Shown here: positions 11,587 to 20,906 of the stretch, in pieces
Layout of the letters: the number at the start of each line of letters is the position of its first letter
Numbering within the stretch: position 1 is the stretch's first letter
Source of the DNA: Liopterus haemorrhoidalis
Lineage: Eukaryota > Arthropoda > Insecta > Coleoptera > Dytiscidae
Length of the DNA: 64,000 bases
Assembly (NCBI GenBank): GCA_963971575.1
Contig: OZ020619.1
Coordinates: 28,834,800-28,898,799, forward strand
Direction of reading: 5' to 3'
The notes under the pieces: model-generated
What the model saw: only the letters and a program-made list of their open reading frames with translations
The model's database searches: none
What the model was told of the DNA's origin: nothing
Program-made: the position numbers and the translations under genes

Positions 11587-12714
11587 TTGATGTGAAGTGT
11601 GAATTTTCACACATTGCAGGGTTTCGCAGGTATATAATAAGTGAAGGCGGCATGCTGAGTGTATAGGACAAATTTTGCTTTGTAGTAACCGCGGCAAAAT
11701 GAACGATCTTTTTAAAATAATTTATCGTCTGTTAATCTCAGAGCTTTAAAAACAAATTTTATGTTAAAATATTTTTTTGTTAATTTTAATTCGAATACGT
11801 AATATCATTATTTAGGTTTCTAAATAAGTGCAGTATTTTTTTTATATAACAAGGTTCATTAAGATTTTGAAAATTGGGCCTATGGCTTTCATTGGTTGTC
11901 TTAAATCATACGCTCCGCCCATCTGGCTTCGTATAAATGACACAGAATGAAAATATAATTCCAATTGGTTATTAAATTTACGCTCTTGAAAATTAAATTC
12001 AAAATGTGCTAAAATATAACTAGAATTTTAACAAATTAATTTAAACATAATAAATATGAAAAAAAAACAAAAAATAATATTGACTCCACAAGTCAGGAAC
12101 GAACCTGTGTAGTGAATAACGATCCTGTGTGGTTGTCGAGCAACTGAGCCACTAGACCACCAAACGCTTATCAACTTAGTGTGTTATAAAAGTATATCAT
12201 GTATGCATCGTCAACCAAAAAACACAAAAAATGCGTTATTTTCCGAAAACATAATCTGATCAAAAATTCCTGTTGTACTATTCCGGTTAACACCATTATA
12301 CATTACTTAGAATTTTTTTACATTTTTAGTTTAAACCATCTGGGCTACAGGGTGTGGGACAAAAATTTTTTTGCACAATTTTGGCAAAAATCGCCTCAAA
12401 ATAATTTATTTTGCAAAAATTAAATTTTGATCGATAATCCACGTACTAAGGGCTTTCATTTGATACCCTACTCAGAATTTTAAAAAAATATTTTTGTTTT
12501 CGATGAGCACATATTTGTTTATATTTTTAGGGGGATATGCTTTTTAGATGTTTTAGTATTTTTCCTATGTGCCGGTCAAAGAGTTGTATAAGCATGCCAA
12601 ATTTCAACTCTCTAGGTTTAGCCGTTTGGCTACAATTTTTACCGAACAGACAGACAGACAGACAGACGACAAAATGACGGTATAAGGGTTTTTTGGTCAT
12701 ACCTACAAAACCCT
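11587..12714 (+). repeat. Repeat family B, copy B1 (longest full copy)
   Basis: The copy opens with a TGTGAATTTTCACA hairpin near 11599, then AGGGTTTCGCAGGTAT at 11618. It closes with ATACCTACAAAACCCT, whose complement AGGGTTTTGTAGGTAT matches the left end at 13 of 16 positions. Between them come an AT-rich left half, a tRNA-like block on the opposite strand (12082-12166), a conserved block with TCTGATCAAAAATTCCTGTT and CATCTGGGCTACAGGGTGTG, and a short CAGA tract before GACAAAATGACGGTATAAGG. It encodes no protein. The class is unknown: the inverted ends suggest a DNA element, but no consistent target duplication was found. Confidence 0.85.
12082..12166 (-). ncRNA. tRNA-like cassette of family B copy B1
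   Basis: On the minus strand the block reads TGGTCTAGTGGCTCAG, which fits a tRNA A box, and 40-50 bases later GGTTCGTTCC, which fits a B box. Downstream on that strand come A/T-rich sequence with T-runs of six or more, a possible Pol III terminator. I could not fold a complete cloverleaf: the acceptor and anticodon stems are poor. It is therefore tRNA-like or tRNA-derived, not a supported tRNA gene. The block sits where the other copies carry different tRNA-like sequences. Confidence 0.5.
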
Positions 12715-13405
12715 AACAATATAACTTTGTACACTAGCTTGAGAACTGCCGGTTTAAAAAAATATTGTCTTCTATAAGCCCTAATATATATTGTCCCCCT
12801 TGGTCTCCTACATCTTTGTTATTTAGTATTTTTTTGTATCTCTAATAATAAAAAAAATAATGACGGTGTCCCGTTTCGCTGTTACACCCTGTATATTTAA
12901 GTTTAATTAAATTTAGAAAAAAATTGAAATTCTAACTTTTACAAATTAAATTAATATGAAATATCAAAAAAATAATGTAAATCTCACTCGTTTTTCGTAG
13001 AATTTGAACGGCTGTAGATAGTATTTAATAAATAATTAAAATTTAAAAGGTAATTATTAAAGAGAACCAAGATAACGAAAATTCATTTGTGTGTTTAGGA
13101 AGTAGAGACGGGTGCGGGTTGTAAACTTTAACGGGTCACGATGGGTCAAGACATTACCCGCGTGAACGTGAAGAAAAATGACACTTCGGGCCGAAGGGAC
13201 GTGAACGTGAGTACGAAATTATATATTGTGCGTGAGCAGGCATGAACTTAAAGATCGCAAGACTCACGATTATTTTTTTACATGTTAAAACATGCTTTTT
13301 TAATTTACAGGAAAAAGGGTAAAATTAAAAATTACAAATTGTATACATAATCCCAGGACCTTGTCAGTTTTCAGTTAATTTGTCCATTATATTAGGGGTG
13401 TTTTT

Positions 13406-14501
13406 AGGGTTTTGTAGGTATGATCAAAATACCCTTATACCGTCATTGTGTCGTCTGTCTGTCTGTCAGTAAAAATTGTAGCCAAACGGCTAAACCTAGA
13501 AAGATGAAATTTGTCATTCTTATACAACTCTTTGACCCGCGCATAGGAGAAATACTAAAACATATCCCCCTAAAAATATAAACAAATATGTGAACAGCGA
13601 AAAAAAAAAATTAAATTCTGAGTAGGGTATCAAATGAAAGCCCTTAGTACGTGGATTAACGATCAAAATTTTATTTTTGCAAAATAAATTATTATGAGGC
13701 GATTTTTGCTAAAATTGTGCAAAAAAATGTTGTCCCACATCTCTAGCCCAGATGCTTTAAACTAAAAATCTGAAAAATTTCTAAAGTAATGTACATTGGT
13801 GTGAACCGGAATAGTAAAACAGGAATTTTTGATCAGATTATGTTTTCGGAAAATAACGCATTTTTTGTGGTTTTTGGTTGACGATTTACAAAAGTTATAG
13901 TTAAGTAACTTATATAAGTTATGTAACTAGATTAAAAGACGTATCATGGTCTAATGGTTAGCATGCTCGCTAGTTACCCAGAATTCTAGGGTTCGCTCCC
14001 GAGCAGAGGAGACAATTTTATTTTTGTTTTTTTTTTTCATTTTTATTTTCTTTAAATTATTTTGTCAAAATTCTAGTTATATTTTGGCAAATGTTTCATT
14101 TAATTATTAAGAGCGTAAATTTAATAACCAGTTGGAATGTTGGAATTATATTTTCATTCTATATGTCATGTTCGTATACCAAAGGGACGGAGCATATAAC
14201 AACCAATGGAAGCCATAGGTGCAATTTTCAAAATCTTAATGAACTTTGCTATATAAAAAAAATACTGCACATATTTAGAAACCTGAATAATGGTATTAGG
14301 TATTCGAATTAAAATTAACCAAAAAATATTTTAACATAAATTTTGTTTTTAAACCTCTTAGATTAACAGACGATAAAATATTTTAAAAATATCGTTCATT
14401 TTGCCGTGATTACTACCAAGCAAAAATTGTCCTACACATTCAGCATGCCGCCTTCACTTATTATATACCTGCATAACCCTGAAATGTGTGAAAATTCACA
14501 C
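13406..14501 (-). repeat. Repeat family B, copy B2 (reverse orientation)
   Basis: Same landmarks as B1 on the opposite strand: AGGGTTTTGTAGGTAT at 13406, a GTCTGTCTGTCTGTC tract, CTCTTTGACCCG, GTACTAAGGGC (complement), AACAGGAATTTTTGATCAGA, and at the far side ATATACCTGCATAACCCT ending at 14480 followed by the GTGTGAAAATTCACAC hairpin. It lies wholly inside the hAT element 13103-14807 and so inserted after it. Confidence 0.85.
13939..14011 (+). ncRNA. tRNA-like cassette of family B copy B2
   Basis: Plus-strand A-box-like TGGTCTAATGGTTAGCA and B-box-like GGGTTCGCTCCC are 37-40 bases apart, followed by ATTTTATTTTTG and a long T-run that could stop Pol III. The A-box part resembles tRNA-Glu/Asp D-arms. 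The anticodon arm does not pair well. Orientation relative to the carrier is the same as in B1 (antisense), and the sequence is different. Confidence 0.5.
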
Positions 14502-15429
14502 TTTTTTTAAATACAGTAGTCTACTACACGTTAGAGGCGATTTATTACATGTTAATTTCTGGGTAATTCGTGTTTACGAGTTTCATTAAACCAGATTTTG
14601 ATCCTCCGTGAATATAATCTCCACGTGACCCACCGTAGAAATAGTCACAACCTGACCTGAAGGTCACGTCGTGCGTGAACAATAATTTTGCAGATGTGAG
14701 ACGTGTAAGTTTATTTATCCAGCATGCGTGATCGGACGTATGTTAAAATTTCATCCTCGTGAGAGGGCGTGAATGTAACACAAAAATCGTTCACGCGCCC
14801 GTCTCTATTGGGAAGTTCATTAACTAACTGAAATGAGTTAGGTAAGGTAGACCTGTTTCCAAACCGCCGTAGAAAAACAATATTAATAGCATTAGCTTAA
14901 TCATTCTAACGCTACTTCGTTACAGTATTTTCAATGAATTCTTTGCATGGAAATTCACCATTAACATTAAAGTAACTGAATATACCATGGAATTAATTAA
15001 AAATATATACAAGCTAATACATTGTCCAATTTGAGATCGAAAAATTCTTATGCATAATTATGAGAAATGTTTTACATTTCTTGTGCGTGTAAGTTCATTT
15101 TTTTCATTAACATCTTTTAAATAATTAATTAATGCATATTCTGTGCGTTTATGGTTATACTTCATTGTATTTTGGTGAGATATTTTTTATGAATTACTTG
15201 TCAGGTCATCTTAAAAATATTATAACTTATTATGTATTAAAAATTATAATATTAAAATTTACAATCTCTTTTAAATAAGTTTTCCCATTAATGTTATATA
15301 TTTGAAACACTATTGTTTGGTCTACATTTTAATATTTTATTTTATTATCACGAAAGTTGACAAAAATGATAAAATTAGTTATGGCATGTCTAGACCGATT
15401 CGATCAAAATTTCCGCGCGACTTTGACGC

Positions 15430-15590
15430 GATAATGCCATCAAACAAAGAGAAATAACAATATATGGGAAATAAACACATGTGCTAATCCGATTATTGTT
15501 ATTTTCAAAACAATTAATCAAGAAGTGTGAATCTTCACACCTTGGGATTTCGTAGGTTTGAGTACATTTCATGTGAGAACAATTTGTAGG
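15430..15590 (+). repeat. Repeat family G, copy 1
   Basis: Shares GTGCTAA, GATTATTGTTATT, AAAACAATTAATCAAGAAGT and a TGTGAATCTTCACAC hairpin followed by GGATTTCGTAGGT with 20600-20740. The hairpin and the following word resemble the left end of family B, so G may be a relative that shares only the terminal module. Confidence 0.6.
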
Positions 15591-15599
15591 TTCATTTTG

Positions 15600-16115
15600 A
15601 CAACCTATAATTCAATATATATGTCGTGGCACCCTTCCCCTTCCTCAAAAGGATTTCGGAATTTCTCCACTCCCCCTGTCCTTAATTGATTTTCAGAATT
15701 TCTTCTTCACGTACTTAAATGATTTTCAGAATTTCGCCCACCCGTCCTCTGTGATTTTTAAATATCTGGTCCCCTAAAAGTCTAACTCAATCTGGCCTGT
15801 GAAACATGTAGAATTCATATACACAATGTATCAAAGTAGAGGGAATACGATTTTTCTCAAAATCGCGATGAGTAAGTTAGTAAAAAAAATTGATGACCTA
15901 AGTTGACCATAATAACATTAAAAATTATTAAAAATATTTCGCTTTCAAATTATACTTCCAAGTAAGACTTGAAAGTGAATAATTATATATATTTTTTTAT
16001 TAAGCTCCGAGCTAAAGATAGATCAATCATCGGTCGTTTAAAAAAAAAAGTAGCTTTGGGTGCCCCATTCTAAATTATTACCATTGTTTTTTACTGAGCT
16101 TTCTATTATCCCCTT
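15600..16115. other. Gene-free stretch
   Basis: Contains a short imperfect triplication of an ATTTTCAGAATTTC-like word between about 15650 and 15740. Otherwise nothing recognisable. Confidence 0.45.
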
Positions 16116-16117
16116 CA

Positions 16118-16225
16118 GGACTACGCCGGAGTATACTCGGGCGGCTATTATGTGCGAAAATTCCCACACCCGAGATAACTCGGGCAAGCTTTACCTGCAG
16201 AAAAGATTACTCCCGAATGTACTCG
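16118..16225. repeat. Cluster of CTCGGGC palindromic words, possible piggyBac-like end
   Basis: Three near-repeats, GAGTATACTCGGGCGG, GAGATAACTCGGGCAA and AATGTACTCGGGCGA, occur within 80 bp after CCCCTTCAGGACTACG. The first is self-complementary around TATA. C-rich starts followed by such palindromes occur at ends of some insect piggyBac-like elements, but the flank here is TTAT, not TTAA, and no partner end was found. Confidence 0.35.
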
Positions 16226-16717
16226 GGCGAAAATAAATACGATTCATGGTTTGTGGAAGCGAGACGAAAGACAGCTACGATGATTCAAACGAGGTACGAG
16301 AGAAAATGAATATTTCTTTTATTTCTCGACCCACACTATGCACCATAATATCAACTTTCAATCCCATTTTGGGCCCGAAATGGCTTTTATGAAGGATATA
16401 TATGTTCAGTAAATAAAATTCATTCCTATTTCTATTTTTGTTCGATTGTGAAATATTCAATTTTGGCCAATGAGGACCCATATTTTTTATTAATAATATA
16501 ATTTCATAGTTAAGCACGATAGTTTTAATATAACGCACTGTATCCAGTTTCACGTCTGAGTACTTTTCACAAATCAAAACAAATGAAGTTAAGACCGCCG
16601 GCCTAAATTCACTAACTCATACACACTAACAACTCGCCGCTATTGCCCTTTCCAGTTCATTTTTGTTACTTATGTAGATAAATACTAGAAATCGCATGTG
16701 GCAACGCTGTCTCGGGA

Positions 16718-16941
16718 CACAACGAGGTAGTGTCCCGGGCATGGATTTCTAGATATCTAAATTTTTAAAATCTAACACATATGAAAAATATTAGAATTAG
16801 AAATAATAAAAATAAATATATGCAGATATATTTAGCTAGTTTAATGCAATTTTAAAGTATAAATGAGATTATAATTCATTTTTTCTTACGAAAAATGTTT
16901 AGGAGGACACTGCCTCAGCGCCACCCTGTCTCATCCGCCAC
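16718..16941. mobile_element. Solo hAT-like end near a palindrome
   Basis: The complement of the end at 16941 reads CAGTGGCGGATGAGACAGGG, a typical hAT terminus. About 200 bp upstream is an imperfect hairpin, CTCGGGACAC ... GTGTCCCGGG (16712-16741). A left terminus with matching target duplication was not found, so only one end is supported. Confidence 0.5.
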
Positions 16942-17357
16942 TGTGTTTCACATATTTCAATGTATTTTTAAAAGTCCATTTATTTTATAACCTCAATTAC
17001 CATCGTTATATTTTGCAAATAGTCTTGTACTTTCTCTTTACTTTAGAAATATTTTTACCCTAAAAGATGTCGTAAACCATCTGGCCACTACGAGAAACTA
17101 TCCCTCTAGTTAGCAACATTTTATCAGTTACCGACACATCTCCGACCACTCAACATCATATTAATTTATAATACAGAATCATTAAAAACTCTAACACTGG
17201 CATTTTATTTAATATCCTGGATACACAATAATCCCGCAGTAATTACTGTTCCACTGAAGATGGCTTAGCAGTCGAAATATATTTAGAAAATTTGTAAAAA
17301 AATTGAAGAAAAGATTGTGTTTCACTTATAATTATAAGAACTGTATCATAAACTTAC

Positions 17358-17475
17358 CTTATGATTCAAATCCAGTACATCTTCTTCTAATGACACATCT
17401 GAGTACATGTCATCCGCGGTATCGCAAGTGCTGCTCCGTCCCGAAGAATTGAAACTCGAACTTCGATACAGTTGG
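17358..17475 (-). CDS. Host-gene coding exon 3 (candidate Rab11-FIP3/4 / nuclear fallout family)
   Basis: On the minus strand a TGTTATGTGTGTTGCAG acceptor precedes the exon, and it ends AAG before GTAAGT, a consensus donor. After one base that completes a split Ser codon, 39 codons read QLYRSSSFNSSGRSST, then CDTADDMYSDVSLEED and VLDLNHK. The segment is Ser-rich and then acidic, without stops. Base composition is much less AT-rich than the surroundings, and no repeat family overlaps it. The wording resembles the region just before the coiled coil of the Rab11 effectors nuclear fallout and Rab11-FIP3/4, which act at recycling endosomes and the cleavage furrow; this assignment is from memory of the family. 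The frame stays open upstream past the acceptor to about 17619, so an alternative longer exon is possible. Confidence 0.6.
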
Positions 17476-18248
17476 CTGCAACACACATAACATCTCAGAG
17501 TTGCGGTTTTCTGACTCTCACCAAACACATCACTGCTCTCAGAACAGTTTTCATCACTACCAAACATTGGGATATTGTCCAAATTTATTATATCGATTAA
17601 CGCTTCAGATGTGGTTTACAATGTTTAACTTCCAAAAGCCATTTAAACTTCGCGATTCTTTAGATATTTGAACTAGTTTTATAAGTGTTACAAATTATGG
17701 GCATTAGAGAAAAGAATTTTGGATATTTATTTGGTGAATTAAAGGCGGTGGAATTTGTATATACAGTAAGTTCTGCTATTACGCAAGTTTTTAAAGGGGG
17801 TTTTATTCGCGATCATGTATTATGGAACGTTTACATTACTGCGCGATTATAAATTTAATCATACGTGATTCTGACTACTTAACTGGATACACAAACAACT
17901 GCTGCTACTGACAGACAAAATGCTGACAATGTTATACAATTTTGGTAGAAATATATTATAAAAATTGATGTGAAGTGTGAATATTCACACATTTCAGGGT
18001 TTCGCAGGTATATAATAAGTGAAGGCGGTATGCTGAGTGTGTAGGACAAATTTTACTTTGTAGTAATCACGGCAAAATGAACGATATTTTTAAAATAATT
18101 TATCGTCTGTTAATCATATAATAAGACTGGTTATTAAATTTACGCTCATAAAAATTAAATACAACATTTGTCAAAATATAACTAGAATTTTGACAAAATA
18201 ATTTCAACATAATAAAAATGCAAAAAAAAAAACAGAAAAAATAAAATT

Positions 18249-18326
18249 CACTCCGTACTCGAACTCGAAACCCTTCGTCTTCCAGCCAGTTTAAGAGCGC
18301 TCTAACGCATGTAGCCATCGAACGCT
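18249..18326 (-). ncRNA. tRNA-like cassette of family B copy B3
   Basis: On the minus strand GATGGCTACATGCGTTAGAG fits an A box with the usual TGGC..A..GGTAGAGC pattern, and GAGTTCGAGTAC fits a B box. T-rich sequence with a TTTTTTTTTT run follows. The sequence between the boxes differs completely from B1 and B2. No good cloverleaf. Confidence 0.5.
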
Positions 18327-18803
18327 ATGCATGTGAGTGTCTTACATTGGTATAACTTTTGTACTTTGTGAACCAAAAACCACAAAAAATGCGTTATTTT
18401 CCAAAAACATAATCTGATCAAAAATTCCTGTTGTACTATTTCGGTTCACACCAATATACATTACTTAGAATTTTTTTAGATTTTTAGTTTAAACCATCTG
18501 GGCTACAGGGTGTGGGACAAAAATTTTTTTGCACATTTTTGGCAAAAATCGCATCAAAATAATTTATTTTGCAAAAATAAAAATTTGATCGTTAATCCAC
18601 GTACTAAGGGCTTTCAATTGATACCCTACTCAGAATTTAAAAAAAATATTTTTGTTTTCGATGAGCACATATTTGTTTATATTTTTAGGGGGGTATGTTT
18701 TTTAGATGTTTTAGTATTTTTCCTATGTGCGGGTCAAAGAGTTGTATAAGCATGCCAAATTTCAACTCTCTAGGTTTAGCCGTTTGGCTACAATTTTTAC
18801 CGA

Positions 18804-18804
<1 letters not shown>

Positions 18805-18868
<64 letters not shown>
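18805..18868. repeat. (CAGA)16 microsatellite
   Basis: An uninterrupted tetranucleotide tract at the fixed position near the 3' end of family B. The other copies have about 2 to 4 units, so this is a copy-specific expansion. Confidence 0.95.
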
Positions 18869-18869
<1 letters not shown>

Positions 18870-19049
18870 GACAAAATGACGGTATAAGGGTTTTTTGGTC
18901 ATACCTACAAAACCCTAAAAATGGTCATTATCAACACAGTAGAAGCATGGATTGATGTATCAAAGGAATGCTTTCATCATGTGTAGAAAAAGATTACCCC
19001 TGATTTAATTCTTGATTATCTAGGATTTCAAGCTTCAGAGCAATTTAAA

Positions 19050-19373
19050 AAACTGATGTTAAGTGTGAATTTTCACACATTTCAGGGTTTCGCAGGTATT
19101 TAGTAAGTAAATGATGATTATTTGGGATGCCAAAACAAATTTAATGTTATTTTTTTTTCTTAATTTTAATTCAAATGCCTTATACCATTATTTAGGTTTC
19201 TAAATATGTGCAGCATTTTTTTTTTTATATATATATAGCAAGTTTCATTAAGATTTTGCAAATTGCGCCTATGGCTTCCATTGGTTGTTTTAAATCATAA
19301 CCCCGCCCCTCTGATTTCGTGTATTCAATTTCAACAATTTCCACTGGTTATTAAATTTACGCTTTTAAAAATT
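19050..19373 (+). repeat. Repeat family B, truncated copy B6 (left half only)
   Basis: Starts with the TGTGAATTTTCACA hairpin and AGGGTTTCGCAGGTAT at 19083. It runs through TTATTAAATTTACGC and stops in the AAAAATTAAA run, directly against a mariner fragment, close to where the tRNA-like block sits in other copies. Confidence 0.75.
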
Positions 19374-19770
19374 AAAAATTAAACGTGCTTGGGCGCCCAC
19401 TGCGTGGATCGTCTTCTAGTGATGTTCTACCGGTTTTAAAACGATCGATCCACCGATAAACAGTACTTTTGGATTCTGCAGACTCACCAAATACTCCTTG
19501 CAGACGCTGAATTATTTCTGATGTTTTCACACCTTCTTTCCACAAAAATAAAATTATTGCTCTTTGAGATTTTGCTGCGTCTTCCATGGTTACAAAAACA
19601 GTGCTATGAAAACGCGTCTATATCAGTCGAACACCTAAATCAGACTGAACAATATTGCACTAGATAGTTGCACAAACATGTCAAGACTTGTCTGGCACCA
19701 ATAACATTGCCTATACGTTCTGCGTAATTTAATTATAGCACAATTCCCAGAATTTAGGAAACATCCCTCG
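19374..19770 (-). pseudogene. 5' fragment of a mariner with TACGAGGG-type end
   Basis: The 71-codon minus-strand frame at 19372-19587 is the first helix-turn-helix of a mariner transposase. It shows GVKTSEIIQRLQGVFGES, STVYRWIDRFKTGR and EDDPRSGRPST, and is cut off inside the linker. Its upstream side ends at 19770 with an inverted terminus (complement GAGGGATGTTTCC, before it TA). The catalytic domain and the other terminus are missing. The break coincides with the AT-rich border of a family B copy. The terminus resembles that of the element at 57850-58540, suggesting one mariner lineage. Confidence 0.8.
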
Positions 19771-20135
19771 TATATTACACATATACAAGCTATAAAGTCT
19801 TATAAAGCCTGTAGGAAATTTTGCCCAGGGCCTTGTGAGTTGTAAAGTAGGCACTGGTTATAGGGAGGCCCATGTTCTGCAGTGGATGAATTCTGCGAAT
19901 AGATGATAGCATGCAGAGTTATTTTTGTAATTAAGTAAATGGCCTTTAGAACAGATGTTTTTAAAATTTATTTTCGTTAATCGATGTATATTTACATGTC
20001 AAGTAATGTGTTCTTATTTTTGTCTATGAATTATCGTGTCCCATTCACAAGTTGGTAGTTTATACACACGCTATTTCTATATTTATCTTGCAAGGAGACT
20101 TGACATGTAAAATAAATAAATAAAAATGTACTCAC

Positions 20136-20174
20136 CTAGCTAACGCATTGCTGCCAAGTTGTCTCTTTCCAGAA
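20136..20174 (-). CDS. Host-gene 39-nt micro-exon (exon 2)
   Basis: On the minus strand ATTGTTTCAG is followed by 39 bases and then GTGAGT, giving strong acceptor and donor sites. The first base completes a split codon with the exon at 51029-51118 (AG+T, Ser). Then SGKRQLGSNALA is read, and the last two bases, AG, join the C of the exon at 17475 to give Ser. Both junctions preserve frame, and the short basic segment leads into the Ser-rich stretch of exon 3. An exon this small would be missed by length-based gene finding. It lies between the mariner fragment and a hairpin element, in sequence free of repeats. Confidence 0.6.
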   Translation of the reverse strand, partial: FWKETTWQQCVS

Positions 20175-20353
20175 CTGAAACAATATTACAAAATATATTA
20201 GATTAAACTAGTAAATAAGGAAGTAAAAAGAAGCAAATATTATGTATTATGTAACTTTCAAGCGTATTTATGTACCGTAACCAAGCAAATTTAAGGTATA
20301 CTAGTTTTCATCCAGTTTTGATTCGCAGCTTTTATGACTCAGACTTAATGACC

Positions 20354-20478
20354 AGTTGCACCAGCTTTCCTTCAATTTTAAGCATTTCCTAAATCGCAAA
20401 AACACCTAATAACACAAAGCGTTGCTACAAATTTGATATTTAAAGGATGATTAAAATTTAAGGAAATGTGGTGCAACT
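20354..20478. mobile_element. Short hairpin MITE
   Basis: An imperfect palindrome with ends AGTTGCACCAGCTTTCC and (complement) AGTTGCACCACATTTCC, 125 bp in all. AGTTGCACCA-ended miniature elements are common in insect genomes. No target duplication could be fixed. No coding capacity. Confidence 0.7.
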
Positions 20479-20599
20479 AGGTATAAGGAAGTTAATTGGA
20501 TACCCTCTTATTACGTGTCAATACTGGTTCAACAATACTGCGCGAACGTGTTACGCGACTATATAGTTGCTACTTCATAATTAACGTAAAACTAATTGG

Positions 20600-20740
20600 T
20601 ATTTTGAATAACAATATCTGTGAAATACCCCATATGTGCTAACCAGATTATTGTTATTATGAAAACAATTAATCAAGAAGTATAAATTTTCACACATTTC
20701 AGGATTTCGTAGGTATCTAGTAAATACATTTTTGGGTAAA
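20600..20740 (+). repeat. Repeat family G, copy 2
   Basis: Matches 15430-15590 through GTGCTAACC, GATTATTGTTATTATGAAAA, CAATTAATCAAGAAGT, then a decayed hairpin AAATTTTCACAC and AGGATTTCGTAGGTAT. Confidence 0.6.
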
Positions 20741-20906
20741 TGTTTAAATAAACACATCATTATAAATGGGTTTGGAGAAACTCATTTCCCAAACTCCGTC
20801 AAGCACAGTAGTTTTTATTAGTTTTAATGTTAAGAACAAGACAGAAATTAGTTCAGAATACTTTTGAACTTAATTTAAGCCATTTGGGTTCTTCCGATAC
20901 TAGCTA

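Larger units (their letters stand above)
13103..14807. mobile_element. hAT-type element interrupted by a family B insertion
   Basis: The left end TAGAGACGGGTGCG and the right end (complement TAGAGACGGGCGCG) match at 13 of 14. The 8-bp flanks TTAGGAAG (13095-13102) and TTGGGAAG (14808-14815) match at 7 of 8. TAGAG-type ends with 8-bp duplications fit hAT. Without the inserted family B copy (13406 to about 14501) the element is about 0.6 kb and non-coding, rich in CGTGAACG/GTCACG words. Confidence 0.82.
17965..18916 (+). repeat. Repeat family B, copy B3
   Basis: Hairpin TGTGAATATTCACA near 17977, AGGGTTTCGCAGGTAT at 17996 and ACCTACAAAACCCT ending at 18916. Relative to B1 it lacks about 200-300 bp of the left half (the part with the GCAGTATTTT and TGGTTG landmarks). 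Its CAGA tract is greatly expanded (16 units at about 18805-18868). It carries its own tRNA-like block. Confidence 0.85.

Noticed and set aside
12199..12423. Open frame over family B, with a second similar one at 18510-18749
   Set aside because: Both are the same frame of a non-coding repeat. Other copies contain stops and deletions, and no domain is present.
18695..18955. Frame with a TDRQ repeat
   Set aside because: It is the translation of the CAGA microsatellite in family B copy B3.
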